A program made the translations under genes and the position numbers. The notes beneath the pieces were generated by a model. That model was not told the DNA's origin, searched no databases, and saw only the letters and a list, made by a program, of their open reading frames with translations. Below are positions 34,101-46,500 of a stretch of DNA of 64,000 bases, piece by piece. Source of the DNA: Thalassia testudinum (Eukaryota; Streptophyta; Magnoliopsida; Alismatales; Hydrocharitaceae); the NCBI GenBank assembly GCA_037157565.1, contig JAZHRO010000022.1, forward strand, positions 1,178,001 to 1,242,000. Direction: 5' to 3'. The first letter of the stretch is position 1; the number at the start of each line of letters is the position of its first letter.

Positions 34101-37100
34101 CTTTTGTCTATGAATGCTCTGTAAAGTGAGGAAAGATGTAGCAAATCTTGTAACCGCAGGCCTCAACAACTCCCTACTTGTGAATTACCTCATCAAATTT
34201 AAAACTGAAAGATGCATGTATATATAACTACTCAGTTGCATTGCATACTTGAATGTCTTTTTTACATCTCTAACTTCCCAAAATCTTCCAACATCAGATC
34301 AATGCAGTGTGCAGCACAAGGAGTCCAATAAACTTGAGGATGATTAGCCTCCAGTAATTTGCCTATGAAAAAGATAAATGATATTTTTTATATTTTACAA
34401 TGCTTACAATATTAAAGAAAAGACGTATATTAAAATAAATAAAGTCTCAAGATTTATTACCAGCAAGAACATAATTCGATGCGTTGTCACTGACAACTTG
34501 AATCACATATTCCTCCCCGACGCGACCGATCATGCCACTTATCAGTTCACAAAGCTTCTCTATTGTCTTTACATAGCTTGAGGCATCAATGGACTCTAAG
34601 AAAATAGTTCCCATAGGAGAATTGACGAGAAAATTTATAAGTGTTCTGCTTTTCCTATCTGTCCAACCATCTGTCATCAATGTGCATCCATATTTCTTCC
34701 AAGCATAATAATGTTTGGTGATGAAATCCTGAGTCTCGTTCACATGATATCTAAATAAAGGAACTCTCACTTCATAATAAGGAGGCTTCAATCCAGGGCC
34801 AAAACGACCAATTGCCTCAATCATTATCTCAAATCAGATATCTTTAACAGCATTGAATGCAATAATGTTACGGTACATCCATTTTGCAATGATCCATACA
34901 ACTGCATCTCTTCCTTTTTAAAAACCTCAGAAATTGTAGTTTATTTTGTCAACAATCTCCTTTTTCATTTCCGAACCACCTTCTCAGGATCAACCTTCGT
35001 AAACTTATCTATTAGTCCATGAAACTTCTTCATTAGAGGAAGCCCACCACTTCCACTTCCACCAACCCCCATCATGATTCGAGCCTTCTTTGCATGTGAC
35101 TATGTAGAATTTTCTACTATTCTTTTAGTTGTGAATCTATCCATGGGTCCTCGTAAGACATTCACTTCTATTTCATCTCCATCATCCTCATCATCATTAA
35201 GCAGCTCATCGTAAACAAAATCTTTCATGAACTTTTCTTTTCTTCCTTTTTAGATTGTCCATATTCTCTTAACTCCTCTCTCACATGTTGTGGAACTTTT
35301 GGACATATTGCTGTGTTCTTATCACCACCAGTAATATGTTCAGTAGCTCTATGAATCCCGCCTTTCACTATCCTACCACAGAAAATACACTCATATCATT
35401 AGTCTTTTTTAGATCCTTTAATGTGACATACTTCCAACATGGGTGCTTCCTCCTTGTTTCAACCATCTACATAATTCAAAACACATGCTAGTTTTATACA
35501 TAGTTACAAACTTACAATGCACATGCAAAGTTGCCAATTAATATAACAATATACACATGCAAACATATGCAAAGTTGTTAGTTATATACATAGTTAGATA
35601 CAAATATAATAGAATAGTATATACAATATATATGATTTATACATATACATAGTTATATACATATATAATATAACAACATACTTATGTTATATACATACTT
35701 ATTACTTATATATATTATATACTAATAGTCTAATAGTTATATACAATATATATATATATAAAACACTATATATTGTATATAATATATATACAACATATAT
35801 ATATATATATAATTATACATACTTACATAGTTTACTATTTATACAACACTATATACTTATATATACTTATAAGTATATATATATCATACTTATATACTAT
35901 ATTATATATACTTACATATATAGTACATACAACAGTATATAACAGTATATATTGTATATAATATATATACAACATATATATATATATATATAATTATACA
36001 TACTTACATAGTTTACTGTTTATACAACAGTATATACTTATATATACTTATAAGTATATATATATCATATTTACATACTATATTATACATACTTATATAC
36101 TTAATAGTATATAACAATATAACATATACTTATATATATAGCATATACAACAATATATAACAATATAGCAACAGTATATATATATACTTATATATATAGT
36201 ATATAACATCGGTATATATATCTATGTAGCTTATATATATAACGTAAATATATATATTTACATATATAACATATATAATAACACACACATATATATAGCA
36301 GACTGCAGACACCATCGAACTCAAGTGATGAGGCAACGAGCGCGCCATCGTCGAACTCAAAGAACCTTGAGCGAAGAAGATACCTGGGCGATCAAGGTCA
36401 AGGAGGCATCGCAGATGGCAAGTCGTGAAGCTCGGGCGGTGATGGAGGTCGACGAAGCTCCAGCAGAGGCGATAATGGCATGAGGCAGTGATCATTGGCG
36501 TGGAGATGAGATGCACGTAAATAGACTCTCATATGAAAGGTGAGAGGTCATCGAGGGCAAGAATGGAAAGTCCATTTCTTGCTTTTTCAAAAAAAAAAAG
36601 TTGGTGATGGACCTAGGGTTCAGGCGATGAGGCGGCGAGGCAAGGAGGCGCCACCTGAGTCGAGGAGGCACGTCGCATGCTCGAAGCAGCTCGCCTAGGA
36701 CTTCCTCAAGGCGATGAGCTCCTCAGTCGCCTCACCTCATCGCCTGAGGCAACCGCCTCAACAGCGTTGCACTGGACAATAAGAGGTGTTGGTTAAGCTC
36801 ACAATCAAGCAAGTAGATACTCTAACTTGTTCCATCCTTTCCTATTAGTCTACATTTTGTCTGTAGAATTATAACGAAATTGAATTGTCAAGCTATTTTT
36901 GACCCTATCCCTTGAACCATTTAGGATTTAAAAGAAGAAACTTTCAGGGCATTTTAATAGGGAAAGATAATTGGTGAAGACCATGAAGGAAGGAGAACAT
37001 CGCCTGCTTTGATTTCCATATGCAGCTCAAGTCACAGCCCCTACTAATACCTTGCCTAGTCTTTAATGGTACCTTTGTCTAAGTCATGTCCCTCTGGCCA

Positions 37101-40100
37101 AACTTCATTGAGTGATTCCTTAGGTCTCTTTTGCAGCAAAGACCAAGTGTAAAACATGCCAGCTATGAAAACATCATTGGAGTTTCTATGTAGTTAGATC
37201 AGAAGTGCAAAATTTTGATCGAGTTGCTTCATATAGATCCCTTGGGTCCCAACTATGTTCCAAATAAAATGAGATATTGTTTTTATCCGGTTATTGTCCA
37301 TGACTATACTCATTTGTCCAGGAAGAAAAGTCTTGACATTGATCTAATTCTTAAAAATTTCTATTTAGAAATAAAGTACGATGGTGCCTAAGAATTACGA
37401 CGTCATCCTCTACATGATTTTTATAAGTCTCAGGGAATCATATATCAAACTATCCATCCACGAATCTTAAAGCAAAATGGTGTTGCTAAATGCAAACACC
37501 GTCATAATTTACATGTCACTAGAACATTGTTCCCTTGTCAACTACATGAACTCTTTCATACTTAAAAAAAAAAAAAAAAAGGGAACTGGCAGTTATCCAA
37601 ATGATAACCACTCAGGATATATTATATCAAATCATATAGAAAGATAGGCATTCAGCCAAACAAAAACCCAACTACAAAATAGCATTCCACAGCCTAACCA
37701 TAGCTGAAATGGACTCCACAAAATTTTCCACATACGGACGCTGCCCTCTGAAGGCAACATCATTCCTCCCTAGCCAGATGCCCCACAGCATCGCTAAAGA
37801 CCTCACCTTCTCCTTCGAGCGGAAGACATTGTGACCCACAATGATGCCCGCACTCCTGAAAGATCTCCAAAACTCTCCAAAAGAGGAGTGGCTCCACCAC
37901 CTCGTCTCCAAGCGCATCCAAATCTGAGAAACAAACGGACAAGAGAAAAACAAGTGATCCACATCTTCATGAGCCCCATGACAAAGGGGACATTCCTTCT
38001 CCCTAGGTGCCCATCTAGCTCTACACATTCTCATCACAAGCCTGCGCCTTCTAAGTATCCAAGTGAATATCTTCACTTTTAAAGGGCATCCCACCATCCA
38101 GACCTAATTGCAATCTCTCACCAGGTCTAGATCCCCAAGTAGCCCCCCATCACCAAGTCTTCTATAAGCAGCTTTTACCGTAAAATCACCTTCATCCCAA
38201 CAGAAAGCATCCATGCCCTCTTCAGGCTGAAAACCCTCCAACTCCCCAAGCAATGTCTGAAACTCTCAAATCCTTACATCCGGCAGGTTCCCAACAAAAG
38301 ATGGGCACCAATCCGACTCCCATATATCTGCCACCAACGCCTCTTTGTTTGTAGCTAACGCGACAGGTTCCCAACAAAAGATGGGCACCAATCCGACTCC
38401 CATATATCTGCCACCAACGCCTCTTTGTTTGTAGCTAACGCAAAGAGTCTCGGGAACCTTCCACATAGCCCACCCTAACCCATCCAGTTATCCTGCCAAA
38501 ATCTGAACACCTCACCCGACCCAATCACCGGCACAAAGCAACCCTGCACCTTGGGTGCCACCAGAGAGAGACCCCTAAGGAAGTGCGAAGCACCCTCTGG
38601 CGAGGCAAGAAGAAGGTCCCACAACACTGGACCACCGTAAGAAGCTCGAATGACCTTTCCCATCAGCTATTTCCATTCTCCAATAGTCTTCCAATCCACT
38701 ACGTTAGCAAGCTATCATTCATACTCCCCAAGTTCCTAACACCAAGTCCCCCTTTCACCAATCTGCAGATATCCTCCAATGCTACCAACCTCACTCCCGA
38801 CCCATTCGTACCATAATTTGTCCAAAATAAGTTCATCATGCCCAGAACCTTCTTCCTAACCTAGTGCGACATCTTCAGGACGAAAATAAAATAGGACAGC
38901 ATTGTGGCCAGCACCGCCTTGAGCAAAACCAACCTCCCACCTCTGGACAGCATCCTTGACGCCCAACTTGCTAGTCTTCCTTCCAACCTCCGAATTAAGG
39001 AGGTCCAATCATGCACCAAAATCCTCTTATCTATCAGGGGAATGCCCAAATAGGAAATGGGCAAAGCCTCCCTCCTCAGGCCGAGGGCCAAACTGCACGC
39101 ACTCGCCTCCTCATCCGTCAAGCAGAAAGCAACAAAACTTAACTTGGATAGGTTGATCTACAGACTAGATGCCTCTCCAAACAACTCCAGCAAAATCCAC
39201 ATCCTTCTAGCCTCTACCTCAGCACCTTCAATGAAGAACAAAGTATCGTCCGCATATTGAAGTACCGGAATTGCCGACCGGTCCTCCAAAGAGAAACCCC
39301 TCACTAGGTTCCTCTCACATGATCCAATCATTGTCCTCGCTAGAGCATCTACTGTCAAAACAAAAAGCATTAAGCCAAAGGGCACCCCTATCTAACTTCT
39401 CTTCTCGGTTGGATCCATTCACCCACCGGATTGCCATTAATAAGAACAGAAAATGATGTCGTGGTAACGCACCTCTTCATCCAGTCAACCCAAATGGCTG
39501 GGAAACCCCTCTTAATCAAAGAGGCCCACAAAAGGGACCATTATACCGAGTCATAGGCCTTGCTGAAATCTACTTTCCACAAGAACACCCTCCTCTTCTC
39601 CCATGATAAGATCTCTAAAGCTGCAATGTAACCCTTCAAAATGTTCCTACCAGGAACAAAAGCCGTTTGCACCTGAGAAACAACATCCACCAGCACCCCC
39701 TTCAACCTATTCGCCAGGATCTTTGCCACAATCATATAGATAGCATTGGACAAAGCAATCGACCTATAATCCTCAATAGCCTCCGTCCTATCCCTCTTTA
39801 GCAACAGGAACATATAAAATTTATTCAACCTGTTGAAACCCAAATTTTCATCTCTAAATTCATGCAGCACCTATAGGGCATCCTCCTTGACCATCGACCA
39901 AAACTCCTTACAAAAGAAAATCGGGAAGCCATCTGGGCCAAGACATCCATCTGCATTTAGCCCACAAATCGCTTTTTGAACCTCCTCCTCCTGGAATGGC
40001 CCAACAAGTCTCGCCGCCTCCTCGCCAACCCGTGGAATGTTGGATCCCAACAACCTCTATCTTCCTCCTTGCCTCCTAGTAAACTACCTATAGTAACCAA

Positions 40101-40508
40101 CTGCCGCCTCTCTTACCGCCTCCCTACCAGTAAACTCCGCACCATTTACCCACAATCTATCAATCCAATTCTTCCTCCTCCCCGATGCCTCCATATGAAA
40201 GTATTAGTAGATTTGTGATAGGCCCACTTTAGTGGACTATAATTACACCTAAGAACATTCAATTTGAAGATTAAAGTAGATTTCGAGCATGCATTACATT
40301 GGGAAATTACTTAAGCTCATGATTTGCCATTACTGCATTTTTATTTAATTGATGTACTCCATAGGCATATGTTTCTTTATTTAATGCAACATATTATTTA
40401 TGTGTAAATATTTTTGCATGAATTGATTGAGGAACAAAATTTGAAATGCCATCTTGGCATTTGGACTGTTCCAACAAAAATTTGAGGCCATATTTACAGA
40501 GCGTGCCC

Positions 40509-40555
<47 letters not shown>

Positions 40556-43500
40556 ACGAGTCACCACCGACAGCACGGCCATCGCCCTTCGCCTTGCGCA
40601 AGCAATAGAAGATCATGCCTCTAATCTTACCCCTCACCAACCTTGCACAAGAGGCACCCATGCTCTCTACATGTGACCCCCTCCTACCCCTGCTCTCATC
40701 TTTCTCTATTGATTGCAAAGGCACACAACCCCCTCCCTGCTCCCTCCCAGACCAACGTTGATCCCTTGACCGGCCATACCTTTGATCCATGACACCGCCT
40801 CTGCCCTCGTCACCGCGACAACAAAGATTGTGCCCTCTCCTTAGCAAGCAACAGGAACCCCATCACCATGCCCTCTCACTCTCTCCCGTGCCTTCGACCG
40901 AGCACGACACACCATCCTCACCCTTCTACTCCACCTTCACCTTTGTTAGTGTGCACAATGACAATGTGCATACCTTACACCCCATTCGTGTATTCTCTGC
41001 ATCATCACAACCATGCTACTACTTCAACCTTCTGAGTTTGATTTTGATTATAGTAGTTCATCTATTTCATTCATTATTGGAATCACTATTTATCATCATC
41101 GTATTTGAATAAACCTATTTGCATTATATGCCTCCTAATGGAGGACTTTTTTTTTTATTTATTGCATGGTTGATTATTGCATAACACTATGATTTGATTA
41201 GAGTAAAATATTTTGCTGGTGTTCTATCTATGCTTAATTATTTTGATATCAGGTTTCGCACCATGTGTATTCATACTACAAAGATAGATCTATCTTGATT
41301 TATTTTTCGTAAGCGAAATTCAAGTTATCAAATCACATCGTTGTCGGGGAGGCAACAAACACAATAGGTTTAAATGGTTACATCTCTATTTCTAATTCAT
41401 TCTAAGGTGCAATTCATTTTGACCAACTCTATTTTTGTGCGAGGAAATCGACGCATTAGGACGACGAGTGCAATCAAGCCACCGCGTTGACCATGAGCCA
41501 CACCCATGAGAAGATACAAGGAGACTTTGGCCTATGATCAAGGAAGGAGACTTGGATCTCACGTATGGGAGGACTCTTCTCCTACACTTATTCTATTAGT
41601 AGTAGATTAGATCTTAGGTTTTAAACTTTAGACTAATATAGTTAATTTCATTTCCCTTTTCTCGTCCTTATAGCATCAAGGTTGGTTTTCAGGGGTGTCC
41701 CCACTTTATTTTAGGCTCTTGTTCAGGGGCAATTTTTCAAGAACTTGTTCCTACTTTCTTTAGCTATTAATGTTGTTTATCAAGAGGTGTGGACTATTGT
41801 GAGATAGGTTCAGGATTAATTACTTTAGATTGTTGCTGGAAATTCCTTTAAAAACACTCGAGTTGTCTGTCTTGGAGTGCCTATCCATAGGAGCGTGCAT
41901 GCTAGGGGTGAATGAGCAACATTTAGATCTATTTTATTGCATTGCCTAGCATCCTACACAAAGATTGCTGGAATCAGGTATATTCTTCTATCTTTGCATC
42001 CATGCATTGCATCTGGGCTAAATTTCAAAACCCGCTAAAAATTGGGAATGCTAATCAGGTTAGGTCTTAAAATCAAAATCACACTTGATTTGATTAAAGG
42101 ACCTTGCATGTGAATTTCGAAAAACAAATTAAAAATCAATTTTCACAGTGTGTTGCACACTCTCTTCATTGGAGCACACACACTTTAAGTTACTAGAAGA
42201 CTCTTCTACCTCTCCTTTCTGCACCACAAAGGGACCTAGACCCAGGTGAACATTCGACTGCGTCTAGGTGTCCTTTGCAAGTAGGTCTATAGGCACCACA
42301 TAGGTAGACCTTATGACTCATAATTGCTTTGAAACTTGGTTGGCCACCTAAAATAATATTTTTGACCTCAACCCTCTTCAAAATCTCAATGTGCACCATA
42401 CCTCTTATACCACCTAAGTGGGAACAGAGGGGCACAAAACTTGACCCCATTTGGCTAATCTATGAAGTGGACTTGAAGGTTGATTGAAAACCTAAACCTA
42501 CATAAATTAAAAAGGCCTTGAATTGTGTGTGGTTGATTTATGTATGCTTGGCATATGCTTTCTTAGGAAAAGTTTAGTGTTTGATCCAGAACCTGAAAGA
42601 ATCCTTAGGAGAGCCCACCAAGGAGTAAGGAGAGAAGAAATGGCAGGTCAGGGAGTGAATCAATAGAGATCTTTGAGGGACTATTTCATCCCCACCAACA
42701 AGCCTACTCACACCTTAAGGAAAAACTAAGAACTTGCCCCTCTACTCTAAGGTAGCATAGAAAAGTAATGAAACAAAGACAGAAAAGGACAAAAATATGA
42801 AAACTCCCAACATGTAATTTTTTCAAATCCCTCCCCCTTCCCCACACACACCTTTTAGTTTGAATGGACAATAGGATAAAGCCCTTGAGTGAAAAATTGT
42901 AAGGAACTTATAGCTAGAGACCATATGGCGTACATTTAGGCTACATACCTGTGTGTCATGTTCAACGCAATGCGCATTTGTCAAAAGCTTGCCATTGCCG
43001 ATCATAAATGCACTACAAGACCAATGAAAATATTGGTAATGACAACATCTATATGAAAATTAATCCATCAGCTGTACTTTTAATTGGATGTTAGAAGTAG
43101 TGTTTCAAATTGTTGACTAGTGCAGATTGTGGTAATATGTCAAATATGTCAATAATTCCAGGAGATTACTCTTAACCGATGTTTTCTCTCTTTTGTGTCA
43201 TACTCGATCTCATTCGCATCCTCTCTCTCTCCCTCTCAAAAAAAGAAAGAAAGAAAGAAAGAAAATAAGACACTCATTTTCTCATGTACAACCTCCCTCG
43301 CCTACTAGTGTCTTAGGAAAGTCTCTCTCTGGAGAAAAAAAATCTCGTTAAAACAAACCTACATTTATATTAGACCAGAGAATCCATCGATCCAGTGGAA
43401 ACCTGAAAGATTTACCAACTAGGCAAAGGGAAGGGGACCAAAGAGAGTCTTCGTGTACCTTCCAGTACTTGCAAACTGCTTCTGCTTCTGCCAAGGAAGT

Positions 43501-46500
43501 GAATAATCAGGTTCATTATGTGTGCAATAAACCTGTAGACAGAAAAGGATGGAAAACATTTAGCAAAAAGTCAATAGAGGGTCAAATTAAATATTCAACA
43601 GAAATGAAACCAGCTTGTGGGTGTTAAGATTATCTCACTTTGGTTCTATCAATTTTATGTCTACTAATTTCTACGAGGGTGTGCATGTAGTGTTGTAGGA
43701 CTCCTCTTTGTCATTTTTATTTTATGTTTGATCTTGTTGTACTACTTACTCACACATCTTATTATATAAAGAGGTGTAGGGACTTTCTTTCATAATAAAA
43801 AAGAAATCATTATATCCTACTTAGTACCAGAGCACAAGTCCTAGATCGTGACCCTGGTATCCCACCCAAGTAAGCCTCCAAAGTCCTAACCACCCAAAAC
43901 CCTCCTCTCCTCCTTGCCACTCAGCCACCGCCATTGACTACAACCACCGCTGGTGGCCCTGTAGATCGCCAGCAGACCCACAAATCCCTGGCAGCGCTGG
44001 TGGTTCTGATCGTCAGTTGATTCCCAAGCCTGCAGGGGCTCTTGCAACTACTATGGGACTGGCTAGCAAAGGTGCCACCGGTGAGGGTTCTCTCTCCCTT
44101 CAGCGGCAAGAGGGGCAGTAGCACCTAGATGGTTGTGCTAGGGTGTTTGCCCGCATCCTAGTGCGGCCTCTATTGGTTCCAGGGGCTCCTTTGAGTCTCT
44201 TAATCTAATTTCCAAGCAATGTGTTCTTGGATTTTGTGATCAAGAGGTTCATCTTCTATTTCAGAGATTGTTCATGATCTGAAATCGCCAATTCAGATCT
44301 GATTTATGGGTTTCTCCTCCCTCTCAAGGCACAATGGCATCGTCAGAATCTTTGGAAGTGTCATCGGATACCGCTACAGAGGCAAGAATGTATAAAAACC
44401 CATTTTTCGAGCCTATTTCCAAGATTGATGAGATCAACTATTACCGATGGTCTCAAACTTTTCCTGCTAGAATCGAGCCTGCCAACAAGACGGGAAAATA
44501 TGTGACTTGGAAGATGGATGATGTAATGGTCCACTCATGGATTATGAATATTGTTCAACCTCGTATTGAAGATGGGATTATGTATTATAAGACGACCAAG
44601 GAGATGTAGGATTCATTTCATGATACATATTCCCATGAGAACTTCAGCAAGGTGTTCTAGATTCACCACAATCTAGGATGCCTCAAACAGGAGAGACAAT
44701 CACTTGCTCAATATTATACTTCTCTAAAGGGACTCCTTGAGAAGTATAATGCTTCCCATCCTATATGCACCTATGCCAGTTAAAGAGAGTATCGCCAGGA
44801 GTATGCAATACTCTAGTTCTTAAATGGTCTTGGACCAGAATATGATGGGGCACGATCTCAAATTTTAACCCTTTCAAAGCCTCCCTCCCTAGAGGATACT
44901 TACAGCCGACTCAGTAGAATTGTGGTGAAGCCATCTACTATTGATACTCGAAGTCAGACAACAGCCTTGGCAACCTCTGGAGGCCATGGAGAACGAGCAC
45001 TCTCCACTCGTGGCAGAGGATGTAGACGAGGTCAATCTAGTAGGCCCCAGACTACGTGCACTTTTTGTGGCAAAGTAGAACATGTTGAGGCTACAATCTA
45101 CATGCTAGATCAAACATGGCAGACCTCCCCTGGCTAATCAGGCCACCACTTCTAAGGATCAGTCTAATATGGTCTCCCATACAGAATATGATGCAGTTGT
45201 TCAAAGACTTTCTCAGTTGACACAGAATTCTGCTCCTACTACTGATACTGCAATTTTTTCCTCCTCGATAATACCCCCACTTTTGGCTCATATACTGGCT
45301 CTACAGATGGTGCTATGTAGCTTGCTAACTCAGGTGCATCCAGGCACCTAAGTGGAGATCATTCTTCTTTTCAGAAGATGCAAGCAATTCCACCAGGTCG
45401 GACTATACAGGTTACAGATGGCCGACACTCTCAGATATATGGACAAGGAGATGTTGTGGTTACCCCCAATATTAGGCTGCTTAATGTTTTCTTTGTTCCT
45501 GATTTTCCGATAAGCTTATTATTTGTTAGTAGAATTACCAAGGAGCTCAATTGCTGTGTGAATTTTGATGATGTTGGGTGGACATTTTAGGACAAACTCA
45601 CAAAGAGAATGATCGGTCGTGGACATGAAGAAGGGATTGTCTACGGCCTGATCCAATCTCCTATTGTTGCGTCTTGCCAAGGGGAGGTTGCTTTCACAGC
45701 TGGTATAGCATTACAATGGCACCAATGCCTAGGACATCTTTCCTCGGACAGACTACAAGTAATACCTCATATTTCACCTGGTACCGATCTTCTCTGTGAT
45801 ACATGTCAGATGGGAAAACATCGGCGATCTTCATATTAAGCTCTACTACTTATTTTAATCTGGTTCATATGGATGTATGGGGTCCTCGTCGCACTCCTAA
45901 TAGACTAAGACATCGTTACTACTTGGTTATAGTAGATGATTTTTCCATATTATCTTGGTGTTTCTACTTAAGAATAAATCAAAAGTTGGTGATGTAATTT
46001 AGACATTTATTGTGCAAATAAAGATTCAATTTTCCACAGTAGTTATTAAGATTGTCTGATCTGATAATGCTCTTGAGTTTTGCACTGGTACCTTGGCTGA
46101 TTTCTATCATTTGCATGGAATTATACACCAAACTTCTTACTCCCACACATCTCAACAGAATGGAATTGCAAAAAGAAAACATCGTCATTTGTTGAATGTG
46201 GTGAAGACATTGTTGATACATCATAATATATCATCCTTGTATTGGGGAGATGCGATCATCACCGCTTGCTGTTTAATTAATAGAATGCCCAGCTCAGCAA
46301 TTTAGGAGTAGATACCTTGCTAAATACTCTATCTTGATAGAGACTTGTTTACTGTTCCACCAAATATTTTTGGTTGTATAGCATTTGTATATTTACTTGG
46401 CCTAGGATGTGATAAGCTTGCACCATAAGCTGCAAAATGTGTCTTTTTAGGTTATAGTAGCACCCAAAAAGGATATCGGTGTCAGGATCATTGGCCAGAA

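Larger units (their letters stand above)
32455..36769 (-). mobile_element. hAT transposon 1
   Basis: 4315 bp. Terminal inverted repeats are short: CAATGTTGTC at 32455 and, reversed, CAACGCTGTTG at 36769. The 8-bp duplication is cactagac (32447-32454) and cactggac (36770-36777), 7 of 8. The subterminal regions are rich in gaggcg/cgcctc words (32490-32545, 36600-36760), typical of this hAT group. It carries a broken transposase on the minus strand. It interrupts copia E and is therefore younger. Confidence 0.88.
30571..37561 (+). mobile_element. Ty1/copia element E, decayed, split by hAT 1
   Basis: Copia remnant inside DEG2 intron 5. The gag is clear from 31358 and integrase pieces return after the hAT, up to 37561, where LINE 5 cuts it. 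A TATA box (ttatataaagaagaatagg, about 30806) suggests a 5' LTR upstream, but its limits are uncertain (30571 and about 30861 are guesses). No RT, RNase H or 3' LTR remains. Confidence 0.65.
37564..40205 (-). mobile_element. LINE 5, 5'-truncated
   Basis: L1-type LINE on the minus strand, from the RT N-terminus (about 40200) to the 3' end at a 17-base A-run (37564-37580), which is a T-run in element orientation. It has no endonuclease or ORF1, so it is truncated at its 5' end. It cuts copia E at 37561 and adjoins a gypsy LTR at 40214. Confidence 0.85.
40214..42720 (+). mobile_element. Ty3/gypsy (Tat/Athila-like) 5' fragment
   Basis: Candidate LTR at 40214-41330 followed by a degenerate tcacatcgttgtcgggga, which matches 14 of 18 bases of the Tat/Athila-type primer-binding site. 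A gag start then appears at 42580-42720. The rest of the element is absent; DEG2 exon 5 follows at 43012. So this is a 5' fragment within intron 5. Confidence 0.6.

Noticed and set aside
35570..36295. Regular AT repeats as a CRISPR array
   Set aside because: No unique spacers, plant DNA, simple AT minisatellite.
43238..43267. gaaa microsatellite as a regulatory element
   Set aside because: Short simple repeat within an intron, no further signal.
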